A stretch of 64,000 bases of DNA from Ornithinimicrobium pekingense DSM 21552. Lineage in GTDB: Bacteria; Actinomycetota; Actinomycetes; Actinomycetales; Dermatophilaceae. Below, piece after piece: positions 27,869-37,285 of the stretch. The notes under the pieces were generated by a model, which was not told where the DNA came from, made no database searches, and was given only the letters and a program-made list of their open reading frames with translations. The stretch's first letter is position 1, and each line of letters starts with the position of its first letter. The position numbers were made by a program, and so were the translations under genes. Location: contig NZ_ATWJ01000010.1 of the NCBI RefSeq assembly GCF_000421185.1, positions 1 to 64,000 on the forward strand, in the 5' to 3' direction.

Positions 27869-30196
27869 ATGAGCGACACGGCGCCGAGCTCCCCGACCAC
27901 CCGGTCGGGTGGCGGGCTGCGCCCGCGCTGGGCCCGGCTCGGCGGCCGCTCCTCCACCACCAACCCTGCGCTCGAGCCGCTCCTGCGTTCCGTGCGGGCC
28001 ACCCACCCCAAGGCCGACCTCAGCCTGATCGAACGGGCCTACGCCGTCGCGGCCCGGGCCCACCAGGGGCAGAAGCGCAAGAGCGGCGACGCCTACATCA
28101 CCCACCCGTTGGCGGTGGCGACGATCCTGGCCGAGCTCGGCATGACCCCCTCGACGATCGCGGCGGCGCTCCTGCACGACACGGTCGAGGACACCGCATA
28201 CTCCCTCGAGCAGCTGCGCACCGACTTCGGCGACGAGATCGCGATGCTCGTCGACGGGGTGACCAAGCTCGACAAGATGACCTACGGCGACGCCGCGCAG
28301 GCCGAGACCGTGCGCAAGATGGTCGTGGCCATGGCCCGCGACATCCGGGTGCTGGTCATCAAGCTGGCCGACCGGCTGCACAACGCCCGCACGTGGCGCT
28401 ACGTCTCCGCGGAGTCTGCCGCGCGCAAGGCGTCGGAGACCCTGGAGATCTACGCCCCGCTGGCCCACCGCCTGGGGATGAACACGATCAAGTGGGAGCT
28501 GGAGGACCTGTCCTTCGCCCAGCTCTACCCCAAGGTCTACGACGAGATCGTGCGGATGGTGGCGCAGCGGGCGCCGGCGCGGGAGGAGCTGCTGGCCAAG
28601 ATCCGCGCCGACATCGCCGAGGAGCTCAAGACCAGCAAGATCCGGGCGACCATCACGGGCCGGCCCAAGCACTACTACTCCGTCTACCAGAAGATGATCG
28701 TGCGGGGGCACGACTTCGACAAGATCTACGACCTGGTGGGCGTGCGCGTGCTCGTCGACTCGATCCAGGACTGCTACGCGGTGCTCGGCGCCCTGCACAG
28801 CCGGTGGAACCCGGTGCCGGGGCGGTTCAAGGACTACATCGCGATGCCGAAGTTCAACATGTACCAGTCGCTGCACACGACGGTCATCGGGCCCGAGGGC
28901 AAGCCGGTCGAGATCCAGATCCGCACGCACCAGATGCACCGCCGGGCCGAGTACGGCGTGGCGGCGCACTGGAAGTACAAGGAGCAGGCGCCCGACGGCA
29001 CCAAGGCCCTGGCCGGCTCGGACGGGGCCCCCGGGGCGCTGGAGGGTATGCAGTGGCTGCGCCAGCTCATCGACTGGCAGCGCGAGACCGCCGACCCGGG
29101 GGAGTTTCTCGACTCGCTGCGCTTCGAGATCGGCTCGGCGGAGGTCTACGTCTTCACCCCCGGAGGTGACGTGATGGCGCTGCCCGCCGGTGCGACTCCG
29201 GTGGACTTCGCCTACGCCGTGCACACCGAGGTGGGGCACAGGTGCGTCGGCGGCCGGGTCAACGGCAAGCTCGTGCCGCTGGACTCCGAGCTGGTCAACG
29301 GCGACACGGTCGAGATCATCACGAGCAAGGCCGAGGACGCGGGCCCGAGCCGTGACTGGCTGACCTTCGTCAAGAGCGCCCGCGCCCGCAACAAGATCCG
29401 GCAGTGGTTCACGCGCGAGCGGCGCGAGGAGATGATCGACTCCGGCAAGGACCAGATCGCCAAGGTGCTGCGCAAGCAGAACCAGCCGCTGCAGCGGCTC
29501 ATGTCGCACGACACCCTCACCGCCGTCGCGGGCGAGCTGAACTACAAGGACATCGACGGCCTGTTCGCGGCGGTGGGTGAGCACCACATCTCCGCTCAGC
29601 ACGTCGTGGGGCAGCTGGTCTCGACGCTGGGCGGGGAGGACGGCGCCGAGGAGGACCTGGCCGAGGCGACCACCCCGCCGCGACGCGGTCGGGCGCAGGC
29701 CAAGACCGACCCGGGCGTCACGGTCGTCGGCACCGACGACGTCTGGGTCAAGCTGGCCAAGTGCTGCACGCCCGTGCCCGGCGACCCGATCATGGGCTTC
29801 GTCACCCACGGCCGTGGCGTGTCGGTGCACCGCACCGACTGCACCAACGCCGAGCAGCTCGAGGTCAAGCAGCCCGAGCGCATCCTCCCGGTGGCGTGGG
29901 CCCCGACGGCCTCCAGCCTGTTCCTGGTCAACCTGCAGGTGGAGGCGCTCGACCGGCCCCGGCTGCTCTCAGACATCACCAACGTGCTCTCCGACCAGCA
30001 CGTCAACATCCTCTCGGCCTCCGTGCAGACCGGGCGCGACCGGGTGGCGCTGTCGAAGTTCACCTTCGAGATGGCCGATCCTTCGCACCTGGAGTCGGTC
30101 ATCCGGGCCGTGCGGAGGGTCTCCGGCGTCCTGGACGCCTACCGCGTCACCGGCACAGCCTCCACCGACCCGCACCGGCGGGGGCGGAGCGCCTGA
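27869..30196 (+). CDS. relA: Bifunctional (p)ppGpp synthetase/hydrolase
   Basis: A 775-residue Rel enzyme, the stringent-response regulator. The HD hydrolase domain has [20 protein letters not shown] and LLHDTVEDT (about residues 55-115), the synthetase domain has [13 protein letters not shown] and [13 protein letters not shown] with [14 protein letters not shown], then TGS ([20 protein letters not shown]), a zinc-finger/helical region (CCTPVPGD) and a C-terminal ACT domain. The intact HD motif argues for a bifunctional enzyme rather than a synthetase only. Start at ATG 27869; the frame extending to 27734 runs back into apt. Confidence 0.96.
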   Translation: MSDTAPSSPTTRSGGGLRPRWARLGGRSSTTNPALEPLLRSVRATHPKADLSLIERAYAVAARAHQGQKRKSGDAYITHPLAVATILAELGMTPSTIAAALLHDTVEDTAYSLEQLRTDFGDEIAMLVDGVTKLDKMTYGDAAQAETVRKMVVAMARDIRVLVIKLADRLHNARTWRYVSAESAARKASETLEIYAPLAHRLGMNTIKWELEDLSFAQLYPKVYDEIVRMVAQRAPAREELLAKIRADIAEELKTSKIRATITGRPKHYYSVYQKMIVRGHDFDKIYDLVGVRVLVDSIQDCYAVLGALHSRWNPVPGRFKDYIAMPKFNMYQSLHTTVIGPEGKPVEIQIRTHQMHRRAEYGVAAHWKYKEQAPDGTKALAGSDGAPGALEGMQWLRQLIDWQRETADPGEFLDSLRFEIGSAEVYVFTPGGDVMALPAGATPVDFAYAVHTEVGHRCVGGRVNGKLVPLDSELVNGDTVEIITSKAEDAGPSRDWLTFVKSARARNKIRQWFTRERREEMIDSGKDQIAKVLRKQNQPLQRLMSHDTLTAVAGELNYKDIDGLFAAVGEHHISAQHVVGQLVSTLGGEDGAEEDLAEATTPPRRGRAQAKTDPGVTVVGTDDVWVKLAKCCTPVPGDPIMGFVTHGRGVSVHRTDCTNAEQLEVKQPERILPVAWAPTASSLFLVNLQVEALDRPRLLSDITNVLSDQHVNILSASVQTGRDRVALSKFTFEMADPSHLESVIRAVRRVSGVLDAYRVTGTASTDPHRRGRSA

Positions 30197-30379
30197 CCCG
30201 ACCGGGGACGGCGCAGGCACAGCCGACGCCCGACCGGGGACGGCTCAGGTACGGCATACGCCCGACCGGGGACGGCGCCGGTTCGCTCCGCGAGCAGACC
30301 ACGTCCTCGGTGACCGCTGCGGCGTGCACCCGACGTCGCCGGTCGGGCTGGGGGCGTGCACCCGACGTCGCCGGTCGGT
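30197..30379. repeat. 32-bp-period repeat cluster between relA and the M18 peptidase gene
   Basis: Three direct copies of CCCGACCGGGGACGGC start at 30197, 30229 and 30261, exactly 32 bases apart. Two further related units start at 30322 and 30354 (GCGTGCACCCGACGTCGCCGGTCGG's first 20 bases shared), also 32 apart, and contain GTCGCCGGTCGG, close to the reverse complement of the first set. Forward and inverted sets can pair into long GC stems. The cluster begins right at the relA stop and ends 19 bases before the convergent gene, so a bidirectional terminator is one plausible role. Confidence 0.8.
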
Positions 30380-30397
30380 GAGGGCGGGGGTGGTGGG

Positions 30398-31747
30398 TCA
30401 GGCGCGGGGTGCCAGGAAGGCAGCCAGCGCCGCGGCGTAGGCGGCCTGGTCGAGCGTGCCGCAGATCTCCCGCGTGGAGTGCATCGAGAGCACCGGCGCG
30501 CCGAAGTCGACCGTCGTGGCCCCCGTGAGCGCCGAGGTCATCGGTCCGACGGTCGACCCGCAGGGCAGGTCGGAGCGCGTCACGAAGGTCTGCATCGGCA
30601 CCCCGGCCTGCTCGCACGCCAGCGCGAACGCTGCCGCGCCGAGGGAGTCCGTGGCGTAGCGCAGGTTGGTGTTGACCTTGAGCACGGGCCCGCCGTTCAT
30701 GAGGATCGGGTGCTCCGGCTCGTGGCGCTCGGCGTAGTTCGGGTGCGTGGCGTGCGCCATGTCGCCCGAGGCGATCACCGACCCGGCCAGGGCGCGCCAG
30801 TAGTCCTCGCGGGTGCCGCCGGCGGCCAGCACGATGCGCTCCAGCCACGCCGGCAGGAACGTCGACTGCGCACCGCGCTCGGACATGCTGCCGACCTCCT
30901 CGTGGTCGAAGAGCACGATGAGCGGGATCGACGGCGTGCGCCTGGTCGCGTCGGGGGCGGACTCCACCGCCTCGAGCAGCGCCCGCACGGCGGCGTAGCT
31001 CGTGGCCAGGTTGTCCAGCCGCGCGGAGGCGATGAGCTCGCCGTCGGTGCCGATGCGACGGGCGGGTGTCAGGTCGTGGGTCATCGCGTCGAAGCCGAGC
31101 AGGTCCTCGGCGTCGACCTCGACCAGCCCCGCCAGCCACTCGCGGAACGAGCGCCTGCCCACGCCCAGACCCCAGTGCGGGGCCAGGTGCTGCTGGTCGT
31201 TGAGCTGCAGCCCCTCGGAGCGCACCGTGCGGTCCAGGTGGATCGCCAGCTGGGACACCCGCAGCACCGGGTCGTCGGTGCGGAACAGCCGGTCGCTGAA
31301 GCCCCCGGGCGCCCCGGCGTCGCGCACGGTGACGCGGCCGGAAAGCCCCAGGTCACGGTCGAGCCAGGAGTTGGTCAGCGCACCGCCGTAGACCTCCACG
31401 CCGAGCATCTGCCACCCGGCACGCGTCCAGTCGGGCCGCGGCTTGATCCGCAGGTTGGGCGAGTCGGTGTGGGCCCCGACCACCCGGTATGGCGTCGCCG
31501 GGGTCCGCGCGTCGCCCACCTCGGCGGTGGACCAGGCCAGGAGGGACCCGCCGCGGCGCACGACATATCTGCCCGGTGCGGTCGGCGTCGCCTCGGTCTC
31601 GGCGAGCTCGGTGAAGCCGGCCTCGCGCAGGAGGGCGGCAGCGGAGTCGACGGCGTGGAACGGTGAGGGGGAGGCGTCGAGATAGCTGCACAGCCCGTCG
31701 GCGACCTGGGTCACGCGGGTAGCGGCCTCCGTCACGGGGGCGGTCAC
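30398..31747 (-). CDS. apeB: M18 family aminopeptidase
   Basis: A 449-residue dinuclear-metal aminopeptidase (aspartyl aminopeptidase family). Metal and catalytic motifs are VGAHTDSPNLRIKP (about residues 90-103), LIVLFDHEEVGS and SGDMAHATHPNY. The family removes N-terminal amino acids from peptides in the cytosol. GTG 31747 overlaps the stop of the upstream DUF349 gene by 4 bases, so the two are co-translated. Transcription faces relA, with the repeat cluster between. Confidence 0.93.
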   Translation of the reverse strand: MTAPVTEAATRVTQVADGLCSYLDASPSPFHAVDSAAALLREAGFTELAETEATPTAPGRYVVRRGGSLLAWSTAEVGDARTPATPYRVVGAHTDSPNLRIKPRPDWTRAGWQMLGVEVYGGALTNSWLDRDLGLSGRVTVRDAGAPGGFSDRLFRTDDPVLRVSQLAIHLDRTVRSEGLQLNDQQHLAPHWGLGVGRRSFREWLAGLVEVDAEDLLGFDAMTHDLTPARRIGTDGELIASARLDNLATSYAAVRALLEAVESAPDATRRTPSIPLIVLFDHEEVGSMSERGAQSTFLPAWLERIVLAAGGTREDYWRALAGSVIASGDMAHATHPNYAERHEPEHPILMNGGPVLKVNTNLRYATDSLGAAAFALACEQAGVPMQTFVTRSDLPCGSTVGPMTSALTGATTVDFGAPVLSMHSTREICGTLDQAAYAAALAAFLAPRA

Positions 31748-33156
31748 GACAGGTTGCCGCGTGCCGAGTCGAGCCAGAGCCGCTTGGTGGCCAGCTCGGC
31801 CTCGAGCGCTTCGGCCCGTCCGTCGTCACCGGCGGCCCGGGCGGCCGCCAGGTCAGACTCCAGGCCCTGCACCGCGCGCTCGAGCTGCTCGGCCATCGAC
31901 TGGGCGCGGGCGGTCAGCTCGGGGTCCGACCGCTTCCACTGCTTGTCCTCGAGGTCGCGGACCTGCTGCTCGACGGCCCGCAGCCGGCCCTCGACCCGTC
32001 GGATGTCCGCACGCGGGACCTTGCCGGCGGCGTCCCACCGGTCCTGGATGCGGCGCAGCTCGGCCTTGGCCGACTCCAGGTGCTCCTCGTCGACGGTGAT
32101 CGCCTCCGCCTCGGCGAGGAGAGCCTCCTTGACCACGAGGTTCTCGGCGTACTCCGCCTCCTCGGCGGCCACGACCTGGTCCTTGGCGTCGAAGAAGGTG
32201 TCCTGGGCGGCCTTGAAACGTGCCCACAGCGCGTCGTCGTCGGAGCGGGCGGCCCGTCCGGCGCGCTTCCAGTCCTGCATGAGGCGCTTGAACGCACCGG
32301 CGGTCGGGCCCCAGTCCTTGCTGGTCGCCAGCGCCTCCGCCTCACGCACGAGCTTCTCCTTGAGGGCCTTGGCCTGCCCGTGCTGCTCGTCGAGCTGGGC
32401 GAACCAGGTCTTGCGCTTCTTGTCGAAGGCGGTGCGGGCGTGGCTGAACCGCTTCCACAGCGCGTTCTCCACGTCCTTGTCCAGGCGCGGGCCGGAGCGC
32501 TGGTGCGCCTTCCACTCGTCGAGCAGCTCGCGCACCCGGCTGGACGCCTGCTTCCACTGCACCTTCGCGGGATCGGTGTCGGCCAGCGTCTCGGCCTCCA
32601 CCACGAGCTCCTCCCGCCGCACCACGGCCTCGGCCTTGGCGGCCGCCCGCTGCTGGGCCTCCGCGGCCGACTTGGCCGCGACCGACTCGTCCAGGGCGGC
32701 GACCGTGGCCTCCAGGGCGGCGAGGTCGCCGACCACGTGCGCGTCGCCGATCTGCTCCTTCAGGTGCGCCAGCGACTGTCGTGCGTCGTGGGCGGAGACC
32801 TCGGTGTGCGCGAGGCGCTGGGCGAGGAGATCGGCCGAGGCGACCAGCTCGTCGTACTTCCGGGCGAAGTAGGCCAGGGCCTCCTCGGGCGAGGCGTCCG
32901 GGTAGGAGCCGACCTCGCGCTCGGTGCCGTCGGCCAGGGTCACGTAGACCGTGCCGTCCTCGCCGACCCGGCCATGCCTGACCGACTCGCTGGGAGCCGT
33001 CGGGGCGACGGACTCGGCGGGCGTCGCGGACGTGGCCGCCCCGGGGCCACCGGCGTCACCGGCCGGTGCCGGAGGGCGGGGGACCGCGGGCCTGCGCGCC
33101 GCCAGCATGGCGGGCGAGGGCGGGGTGGGGACTGGCTTGGGCGTCTGCTCGGACAC
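31744..33156 (-). CDS. DUF349 domain-containing protein
   Basis: A 470-residue cytosolic protein built of several DUF349 repeats, each a helical unit with a W-x-x-F pattern (ALWKRFSHARTAFDKK, ALWARFKAAQDTFFDAK). The first 60 residues are Pro/Ala-rich and disordered; the rest is predicted mostly coiled coil. Function unknown; the domain is frequent in actinobacteria. GTG 33156 is preferred (GAGAGG 7 nt upstream, giving VSEQTPKPVPTPPSP); in-frame ATGs at 33210 and 33225 are alternatives. It forms a two-gene unit with the aminopeptidase. Confidence 0.85.
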   Translation of the reverse strand: MSEQTPKPVPTPPSPAMLAARRPAVPRPPAPAGDAGGPGAATSATPAESVAPTAPSESVRHGRVGEDGTVYVTLADGTEREVGSYPDASPEEALAYFARKYDELVASADLLAQRLAHTEVSAHDARQSLAHLKEQIGDAHVVGDLAALEATVAALDESVAAKSAAEAQQRAAAKAEAVVRREELVVEAETLADTDPAKVQWKQASSRVRELLDEWKAHQRSGPRLDKDVENALWKRFSHARTAFDKKRKTWFAQLDEQHGQAKALKEKLVREAEALATSKDWGPTAGAFKRLMQDWKRAGRAARSDDDALWARFKAAQDTFFDAKDQVVAAEEAEYAENLVVKEALLAEAEAITVDEEHLESAKAELRRIQDRWDAAGKVPRADIRRVEGRLRAVEQQVRDLEDKQWKRSDPELTARAQSMAEQLERAVQGLESDLAAARAAGDDGRAEALEAELATKRLWLDSARGNLS

Positions 33157-33263
33157 GTGGTGGCCTCTCTCGACCGCGGGCTCGACCATCGGGGTCTGCT
33201 CGACTGACATGGCGTGGGACGACACTACCGAACCGAACCGAGCCGGGCGGTCGGAGGTCGGCG

Positions 33264-33269
33264 TAGGGT
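33264..33269 (+). promoter_or_regulatory. -10 element, leaderless MBL gene
   Basis: TAGGGT starts 12 nt before GTG 33276 with no ribosome site between. Confidence 0.6.
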
Positions 33270-33275
33270 CGCCCT

Positions 33276-33974
33276 GTGTTCGTCCGCAGCATCGTCGCCG
33301 ACGCCTTCGGCACCAACTGCTACGTCCTCGCCCCGGGCCCGGGCGAGGAGTGTCTCGTCGTCGACCCCGGGATCGGGGTGACCGACCGCGTCGCGGAGGT
33401 CCTCGCCGAGCACCGGCTGCGTCCGGCCGCGGTGCTCCTGACGCACGGCCACGCCGACCACGTCTGGTCGGTCACGCCGGTGTGCGGGGGCACGACAGCC
33501 GCCTACATCCACGGCGACGACCGCTACCGGCTGGAGGACCCGCTCGCCCTGCTCGGCGAGCCGGTCCGGGCGGCCCTCGAGCAGCAGTTCGGCCGGGCCG
33601 CGACCTGGCGCGAGCCCGAGACGGTCGTCGAGGTGACCGACCGGCAGACCCTGGAGCTGGCGGGGCTGCAGGTGGACGTCGCCCACGCCCCGGGGCATAC
33701 CGAGGGCTCCGTGGTGTTCGGCCTGCCGGCCCTGCCGCACGGGATCCCCGCGGACGACCTGGACCGCACCGTGCTCTCCGGCGACGTCCTCTTCGCCGGG
33801 TCGATCGGCCGTACCGACCTGGCCGGGGGAGACCCCGCCGCCATGCAGCGGTCCCTGCGTGACGTCGTGCTGCCGATGGCCGACTCCACCCTGGTGCTGC
33901 CCGGGCACGGCCCGGCGACCACGATGGCCCGTGAGCGCACCACCAACCCCTACCTGCAGGGGCTTGCCGGCTGA
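33276..33974 (+). CDS. MBL fold metallo-hydrolase (glyoxalase II-like)
   Basis: A 232-residue metallo-beta-lactamase-fold hydrolase. The zinc motif [11 protein letters not shown] (about residues 55-65), the second His in [12 protein letters not shown], the bridging Asp in [16 protein letters not shown] and the last His in LPGHGPAT are all present. It resembles hydroxyacylglutathione-hydrolase-like proteins; actinobacteria lack glutathione, so the thioester substrate is probably different. Located between the divergent DUF349 gene and hisS. Confidence 0.88.
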   Translation: MFVRSIVADAFGTNCYVLAPGPGEECLVVDPGIGVTDRVAEVLAEHRLRPAAVLLTHGHADHVWSVTPVCGGTTAAYIHGDDRYRLEDPLALLGEPVRAALEQQFGRAATWREPETVVEVTDRQTLELAGLQVDVAHAPGHTEGSVVFGLPALPHGIPADDLDRTVLSGDVLFAGSIGRTDLAGGDPAAMQRSLRDVVLPMADSTLVLPGHGPATTMARERTTNPYLQGLAG

Positions 33975-34128
33975 CCACGGTCGCCACGCCGGCCCGAGCG
34001 GGCACCTCGCGGGCCGCCCCTCCACTCACGACGCGTCGTTGCGAGAGCCACCTGATGCATCACGTGTTCCTGACAGCAAGGCGTCGCAGGTAGCCGGTCC
34101 GCTGGCCGGGAGGCCGCTCGGCCCTCGA

Positions 34129-34134
34129 TACACT
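34129..34134 (+). promoter_or_regulatory. -10 element, leaderless hisS
   Basis: TACACT starts 12 nt before GTG 34141; only six bases separate the hexamer from the start codon, so the transcript should be leaderless. Confidence 0.6.
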
Positions 34135-34140
34135 CGCCCG

Positions 34141-35547
34141 GTGATCACCCCCCGCACGCCGTCCGGTGTCCTCGAGCTGCTGCCCGCCGAGCAGATCGCC
34201 TTCCAGCGCATGCTGGACGCCATCCGCTCCGGCTACGAGCGGTTCGGGTTCCTGCCGATCGAGACGCCGGTCTTCGAGCGGTCCGACGTGCTGCTCACCA
34301 AGACAGGGGGCGAGACCGAGCGCCAGGTCTACTTTGTGCAGTCGACCGGGGCGCTGGAGAAGTCCCGCGAGGCGGACACGTCCGCCGAGGGGCCCGCGCT
34401 GCCCGAGATGGCGCTGCGCTTCGACCTGACGGTCCCGCTGGCCCGCTACGTCGCCGAGCACGAGCACCAGCTCACCTTCCCCTTCCGCCGCTACCAGATG
34501 CAGCGGGTCTACCGCGGCGAGCGGCCCCAGCGCGGCCGGTTCCGCGAGTTCTACCAGTGCGACGTCGACATCATCGGCAAGGACGAGCTGTCGGTCCGGC
34601 ACGACGCCGAGTGCCCCGCGATCATCCACGCTATCTTCACCGACCTGGCGATCGGCTCGTTCACGATCCAGGTCAACAACCGCAAGCTCCTGCGCGGGTT
34701 CTACGAGGACCTGGGCATCACCGACGCCGAGCAGCAGGCGGCCGTCCTGCGCGAGGTCGACAAGCTCGACAAGCGCGGCCCCGACCACCTGCGCAGCACG
34801 CTGACCGGTGCGGGCTTCGGCCTGGCCGACGAGGTCGTCGAGCAGATCCTCGCCTTCGTGCAGGTGCGCTCCACGGGCCATGACGACGCCCTTGCACGTC
34901 TCGCCGAGGTCGAGCGCGGCTCCCGCGGCAGCGCCTCGCTCGCCGAGGGTGTCGCCGAGCTGCGTGAGGTGCTCACCCTCGTGCGTGCCCTGGGCGTGCC
35001 GGAGAGCGACTACTGCCTCAACTTCTCGATCGCGCGCGGGCTGGACTACTACACCGGCACCGTCTACGAGACAACGCTGGACGAGCACCCGCAGATCGGC
35101 TCGATCTGCTCCGGCGGGCGCTACGACAACCTGGCGGGCCAGTACACCAGGTCGCGCCTTCCCGGTGTCGGCATCTCGATCGGGCTGTCCCGCCTCTTCT
35201 GGCAGCTGCGCGAGGCGGGGCTGCTGGAGGCCTCGACGGGGGAGTCCACCGTGCAGGCGCTGGTGCCGCAGGTCGACGCCGAGCTGCTCGACGACCAGCT
35301 CGCCCTCGCCTCCCAGCTGCGCCACGGCGGGATCAACACCGAGGCCGTCCTGGACGGGGGCAAGCTCGGCAAGCAGCTGCGGTATGCCGATCGCGCCGGG
35401 ATCCGTTTCGTCGCCATCCTGGGACGCCAGGAGGTCGCCGACGGCACGGTGACGTTGAAGGACCTGCGGCGGCAGGACCAGTTCACGGTGCCCCGCACCG
35501 AGGTCGTCTCGGCCCTGCGGGTCGAGCTCGCCCAGCCGCAGGTCTGA
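34141..35547 (+). CDS. hisS: Histidine--tRNA ligase
   Basis: A 468-residue class II synthetase charging tRNA-His. Motif 2 is [20 protein letters not shown] with [10 protein letters not shown]; the HisA signature [11 protein letters not shown] and motif 3 region [11 protein letters not shown] then [11 protein letters not shown] follow; the C-terminal domain binds the anticodon. GTG 34141 is the start; the upstream extension to 33859 runs into the MBL gene. The motif 3 version ends GLSRL rather than the usual G-x-x-R/ER pair, a small variation within the family. It ends against a convergent gene with a hairpin between. Confidence 0.94.
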   Translation: MITPRTPSGVLELLPAEQIAFQRMLDAIRSGYERFGFLPIETPVFERSDVLLTKTGGETERQVYFVQSTGALEKSREADTSAEGPALPEMALRFDLTVPLARYVAEHEHQLTFPFRRYQMQRVYRGERPQRGRFREFYQCDVDIIGKDELSVRHDAECPAIIHAIFTDLAIGSFTIQVNNRKLLRGFYEDLGITDAEQQAAVLREVDKLDKRGPDHLRSTLTGAGFGLADEVVEQILAFVQVRSTGHDDALARLAEVERGSRGSASLAEGVAELREVLTLVRALGVPESDYCLNFSIARGLDYYTGTVYETTLDEHPQIGSICSGGRYDNLAGQYTRSRLPGVGISIGLSRLFWQLREAGLLEASTGESTVQALVPQVDAELLDDQLALASQLRHGGINTEAVLDGGKLGKQLRYADRAGIRFVAILGRQEVADGTVTLKDLRRQDQFTVPRTEVVSALRVELAQPQV

Positions 35548-35564
35548 GCGGCCGGGCGGAAGCT

Positions 35565-35582
35565 GGAGGCGCGGGTGCCTCC
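35565..35582. terminator. Hairpin between convergent hisS and cyclophilin gene
   Basis: GGAGGC-GCGGGT-GCCTCC forms a 6-bp stem directly before the stop codon of the minus-strand gene (35583); it could terminate transcription from either side. Confidence 0.5.
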
Positions 35583-36290
35583 CTAGCCCCCGGAGACGTC
35601 GACCGACAGGATGCTGATCGGCTGGGCCGGCGGGCTGCCGTTGGGGTCGTCGGTCTGGCCACCGGCCGCGGCCACGCCCTCGACGATCTCCATCCCCTCG
35701 GTGACCCGGCCGAAGACGCTGTAGCCGCCACCCTCGGTGGGCAGCTGGGTGTCGTCGTAGACGATGAAGAACTGGCCTCCGTTGCTGTTCGGGTCCGAGG
35801 TGCGCGCCATCGCCAGGGTGCCGGGCGGGTAGAGCCCGTCCGCCGGGGCGTTCTCGATGCCGTAGCCGTAGCCCGGGCCGCCGGCCCCGGTGCCGCTCGG
35901 GTCGCCGCACTGGAGCACGAAGATGCCCTGGGTCGTCAGCCGGTGGCAGGGGCTGTCCTCCCAGTAGCCCCGCTCAGCCAGGAACTCGAAGGAGGCCACC
36001 GTCTGCGGAGCGTCGGCGGCATACAGCTCCACGACGAGGTCCCCGCACGTCGTCTCGACCGTGGCGGCGAGGGTCGCGGGGTCGCCGCTCTTGGGCGTCG
36101 GCAGCTCCTCCGGCCCGAACATGAGGGGCTCGGCGGGTGGCTCGGGCGGGTCGGCGCATTCGAGCGGGCCGGCGGCCGACCCTGTGCCCGAGGGCGCGGA
36201 GGCGTCAGTGCCGGGGAACGTCGCCTCGCCGCCTCCGCAGGCGGAGAGCGCGAGGGTGGCGGCGGACAGGGCGAGCAGGGCGCGGCGCAT
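35583..36290 (-). CDS. Secreted lipoprotein peptidylprolyl isomerase (cyclophilin type)
   Basis: A 235-residue exported protein. The signal sequence ends in a lipobox, TLALSAC (Cys about residue 18), so it should be anchored to the outer face of the membrane. A Ser/Gly/Pro linker is followed by the cyclophilin domain: FEFLAERGYWEDSPCHRLTT, GYGYGIENAP, LAMARTSDPNSNGGQFFIVY and YSVFGRVTEGMEIVE. It should catalyse proline cis-trans isomerisation during folding of exported proteins. GGAGAAC precedes ATG 36290. Homologues lie next to relA/hisS in many actinobacteria. Confidence 0.9.
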   Translation of the reverse strand: MRRALLALSAATLALSACGGGEATFPGTDASAPSGTGSAAGPLECADPPEPPAEPLMFGPEELPTPKSGDPATLAATVETTCGDLVVELYAADAPQTVASFEFLAERGYWEDSPCHRLTTQGIFVLQCGDPSGTGAGGPGYGYGIENAPADGLYPPGTLAMARTSDPNSNGGQFFIVYDDTQLPTEGGGYSVFGRVTEGMEIVEGVAAAGGQTDDPNGSPPAQPISILSVDVSGG

Positions 36291-36353
36291 CGTTCTCCTG
36301 GGCGGCTGGGGTGGCGAGGATGCTACCCCAGTCCCGGCCGGCCCGGCCGGGAC

Positions 36354-36584
36354 TCACTCCATGGTGCGATGCAGGCTGCCCGCCCCGCCTCCGCCACCGC
36401 CGCCGCCACCACCGGCGCCACCGAGCAGGACCTGCGGCTTGGAGAGCAGGTCCTGGCCGGGGCCGGTCACCAGGCGGTGCGCCGGGGTGTCGGGCGTAGC
36501 CCCCGCGCCGACGGTCACGCCGGCGGTGAGGACCAGGGCGGTGACGAAGCTGCCCGCCGCCAGGCGGGTGAAGGTGGTGTGCAT
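36354..36584 (-). CDS. Small secreted protein with polyglycine tract
   Basis: A 76-residue protein. Residues 1-30 form a Sec signal peptide (MHTTFTRLAAGSFVTALVLTAG, Ala-rich cleavage zone). The mature part is about 45 residues and has a run of about ten glycines near the C-terminus. GGAAGGGA lies about 5 nt before ATG 36584. No family recognised; it may be a cell-wall or surface peptide. Its short length keeps confidence moderate, but the start site and signal peptide are good. Confidence 0.55.
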   Translation of the reverse strand: MHTTFTRLAAGSFVTALVLTAGVTVGAGATPDTPAHRLVTGPGQDLLSKPQVLLGGAGGGGGGGGGGAGSLHRTME

Positions 36585-36765
36585 GGTCGTCCCTTCCGGT
36601 ACGGGCGCCGGCGCACCGGCGCGGGCCCGCGGCGGCGCGGTCCCTGCGTTCACAGTGCGCCGTGGGGGTATCGGCCCGGCGCCGGTGCGGTATCGAGCGG
36701 GTATCGCCGGCATCGACGGGCTCGTGGGCCGGGTGCCGCAGGCGCGGAGGGGCCGGGGGAATGTG

Positions 36766-36788
36766 TTAGCGTACTAGCGCGTTAGCAC
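36766..36788. promoter_or_regulatory. Candidate operator/promoter of the his operon
   Basis: Three NTAGCN units (TTAGCG, CTAGCG, TTAGCA) start at 36766, 36774 and 36782, exactly 8 bases apart, flanked by GTG...CAC. TAGCGT at 36767 also fits a -10. An AT-rich spot in GC-rich DNA just before a TrpR-like gene makes it the natural binding site for that regulator; TrpR operators also have a CTAG core. Binding is inference. Confidence 0.5.
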
Positions 36789-36848
36789 ACCCGGCCGCGC
36801 CTGGTCCTGGCCCTGCACCGCTCCCCACCTCCGGAAGGCTTCTCCAGA

Positions 36849-37175
36849 ATGAAGCGACGCAGCACCGTCGACGACACCGCCCTCGCGCGGCTGTGCGACG
36901 TGCTGGCGCGCCTGGACGGTTCCGAGGCGGTCCAGAGCTTCCTGGAGGACCTGTGCACCCCCGCCGAGCTGGAGGCGCTGTCCGACCGGTGGTGCGTCGT
37001 GCCGCTTCTGGCCGAGGGTGTGTCCTACCGCCAGATCCACGAGCGCACCGGCGTCAGCGTCACCACCATCGGCCGCGTCGCCCGTCATCTCGAGGGCGGG
37101 GCGGGAGGCTATCGCGCCGCGCTCTCGGTCCGCTCGGCCGCAGCCGGCGGGGAGCCGGAGCATCTGGCCCGCTGA
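36849..37175 (+). CDS. YerC/YecD family TrpR-related regulator
   Basis: A 108-residue DNA-binding protein related to TrpR. The core FLEDLCTPAELEALSDRWCVV and helix-turn-helix GVSYRQIHERTGVSVTTIGRVARHL (about residues 57-81) are diagnostic. The ligand is not known from sequence; its place 110 bases before hisG suggests control of histidine synthesis, perhaps sensing histidine or charged state. GGAAGG lies upstream of ATG 36849. Actinobacterial his loci do not usually start with such a gene, while xanthomonad his operons do (from memory). Confidence 0.88.
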   Translation: MKRRSTVDDTALARLCDVLARLDGSEAVQSFLEDLCTPAELEALSDRWCVVPLLAEGVSYRQIHERTGVSVTTIGRVARHLEGGAGGYRAALSVRSAAAGGEPEHLAR

Positions 37176-37285
37176 GCCCCGCCCCGCGACCGTGGCGCCC
37201 GACAAGACCGTGCGGTCACGTCCGCGCCCCTGACCATCCAGCACCCGTCGGGACCCCTGCCCGCCTCCCCGTCCGGAAGGACACC

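Noticed and set aside
30197-30379. CRISPR array
   Set aside because: The 32-bp period and short repeats looked array-like, but repeats are 16 bp, spacers are not unique 30-mers, some units are inverted and no cas genes are nearby.
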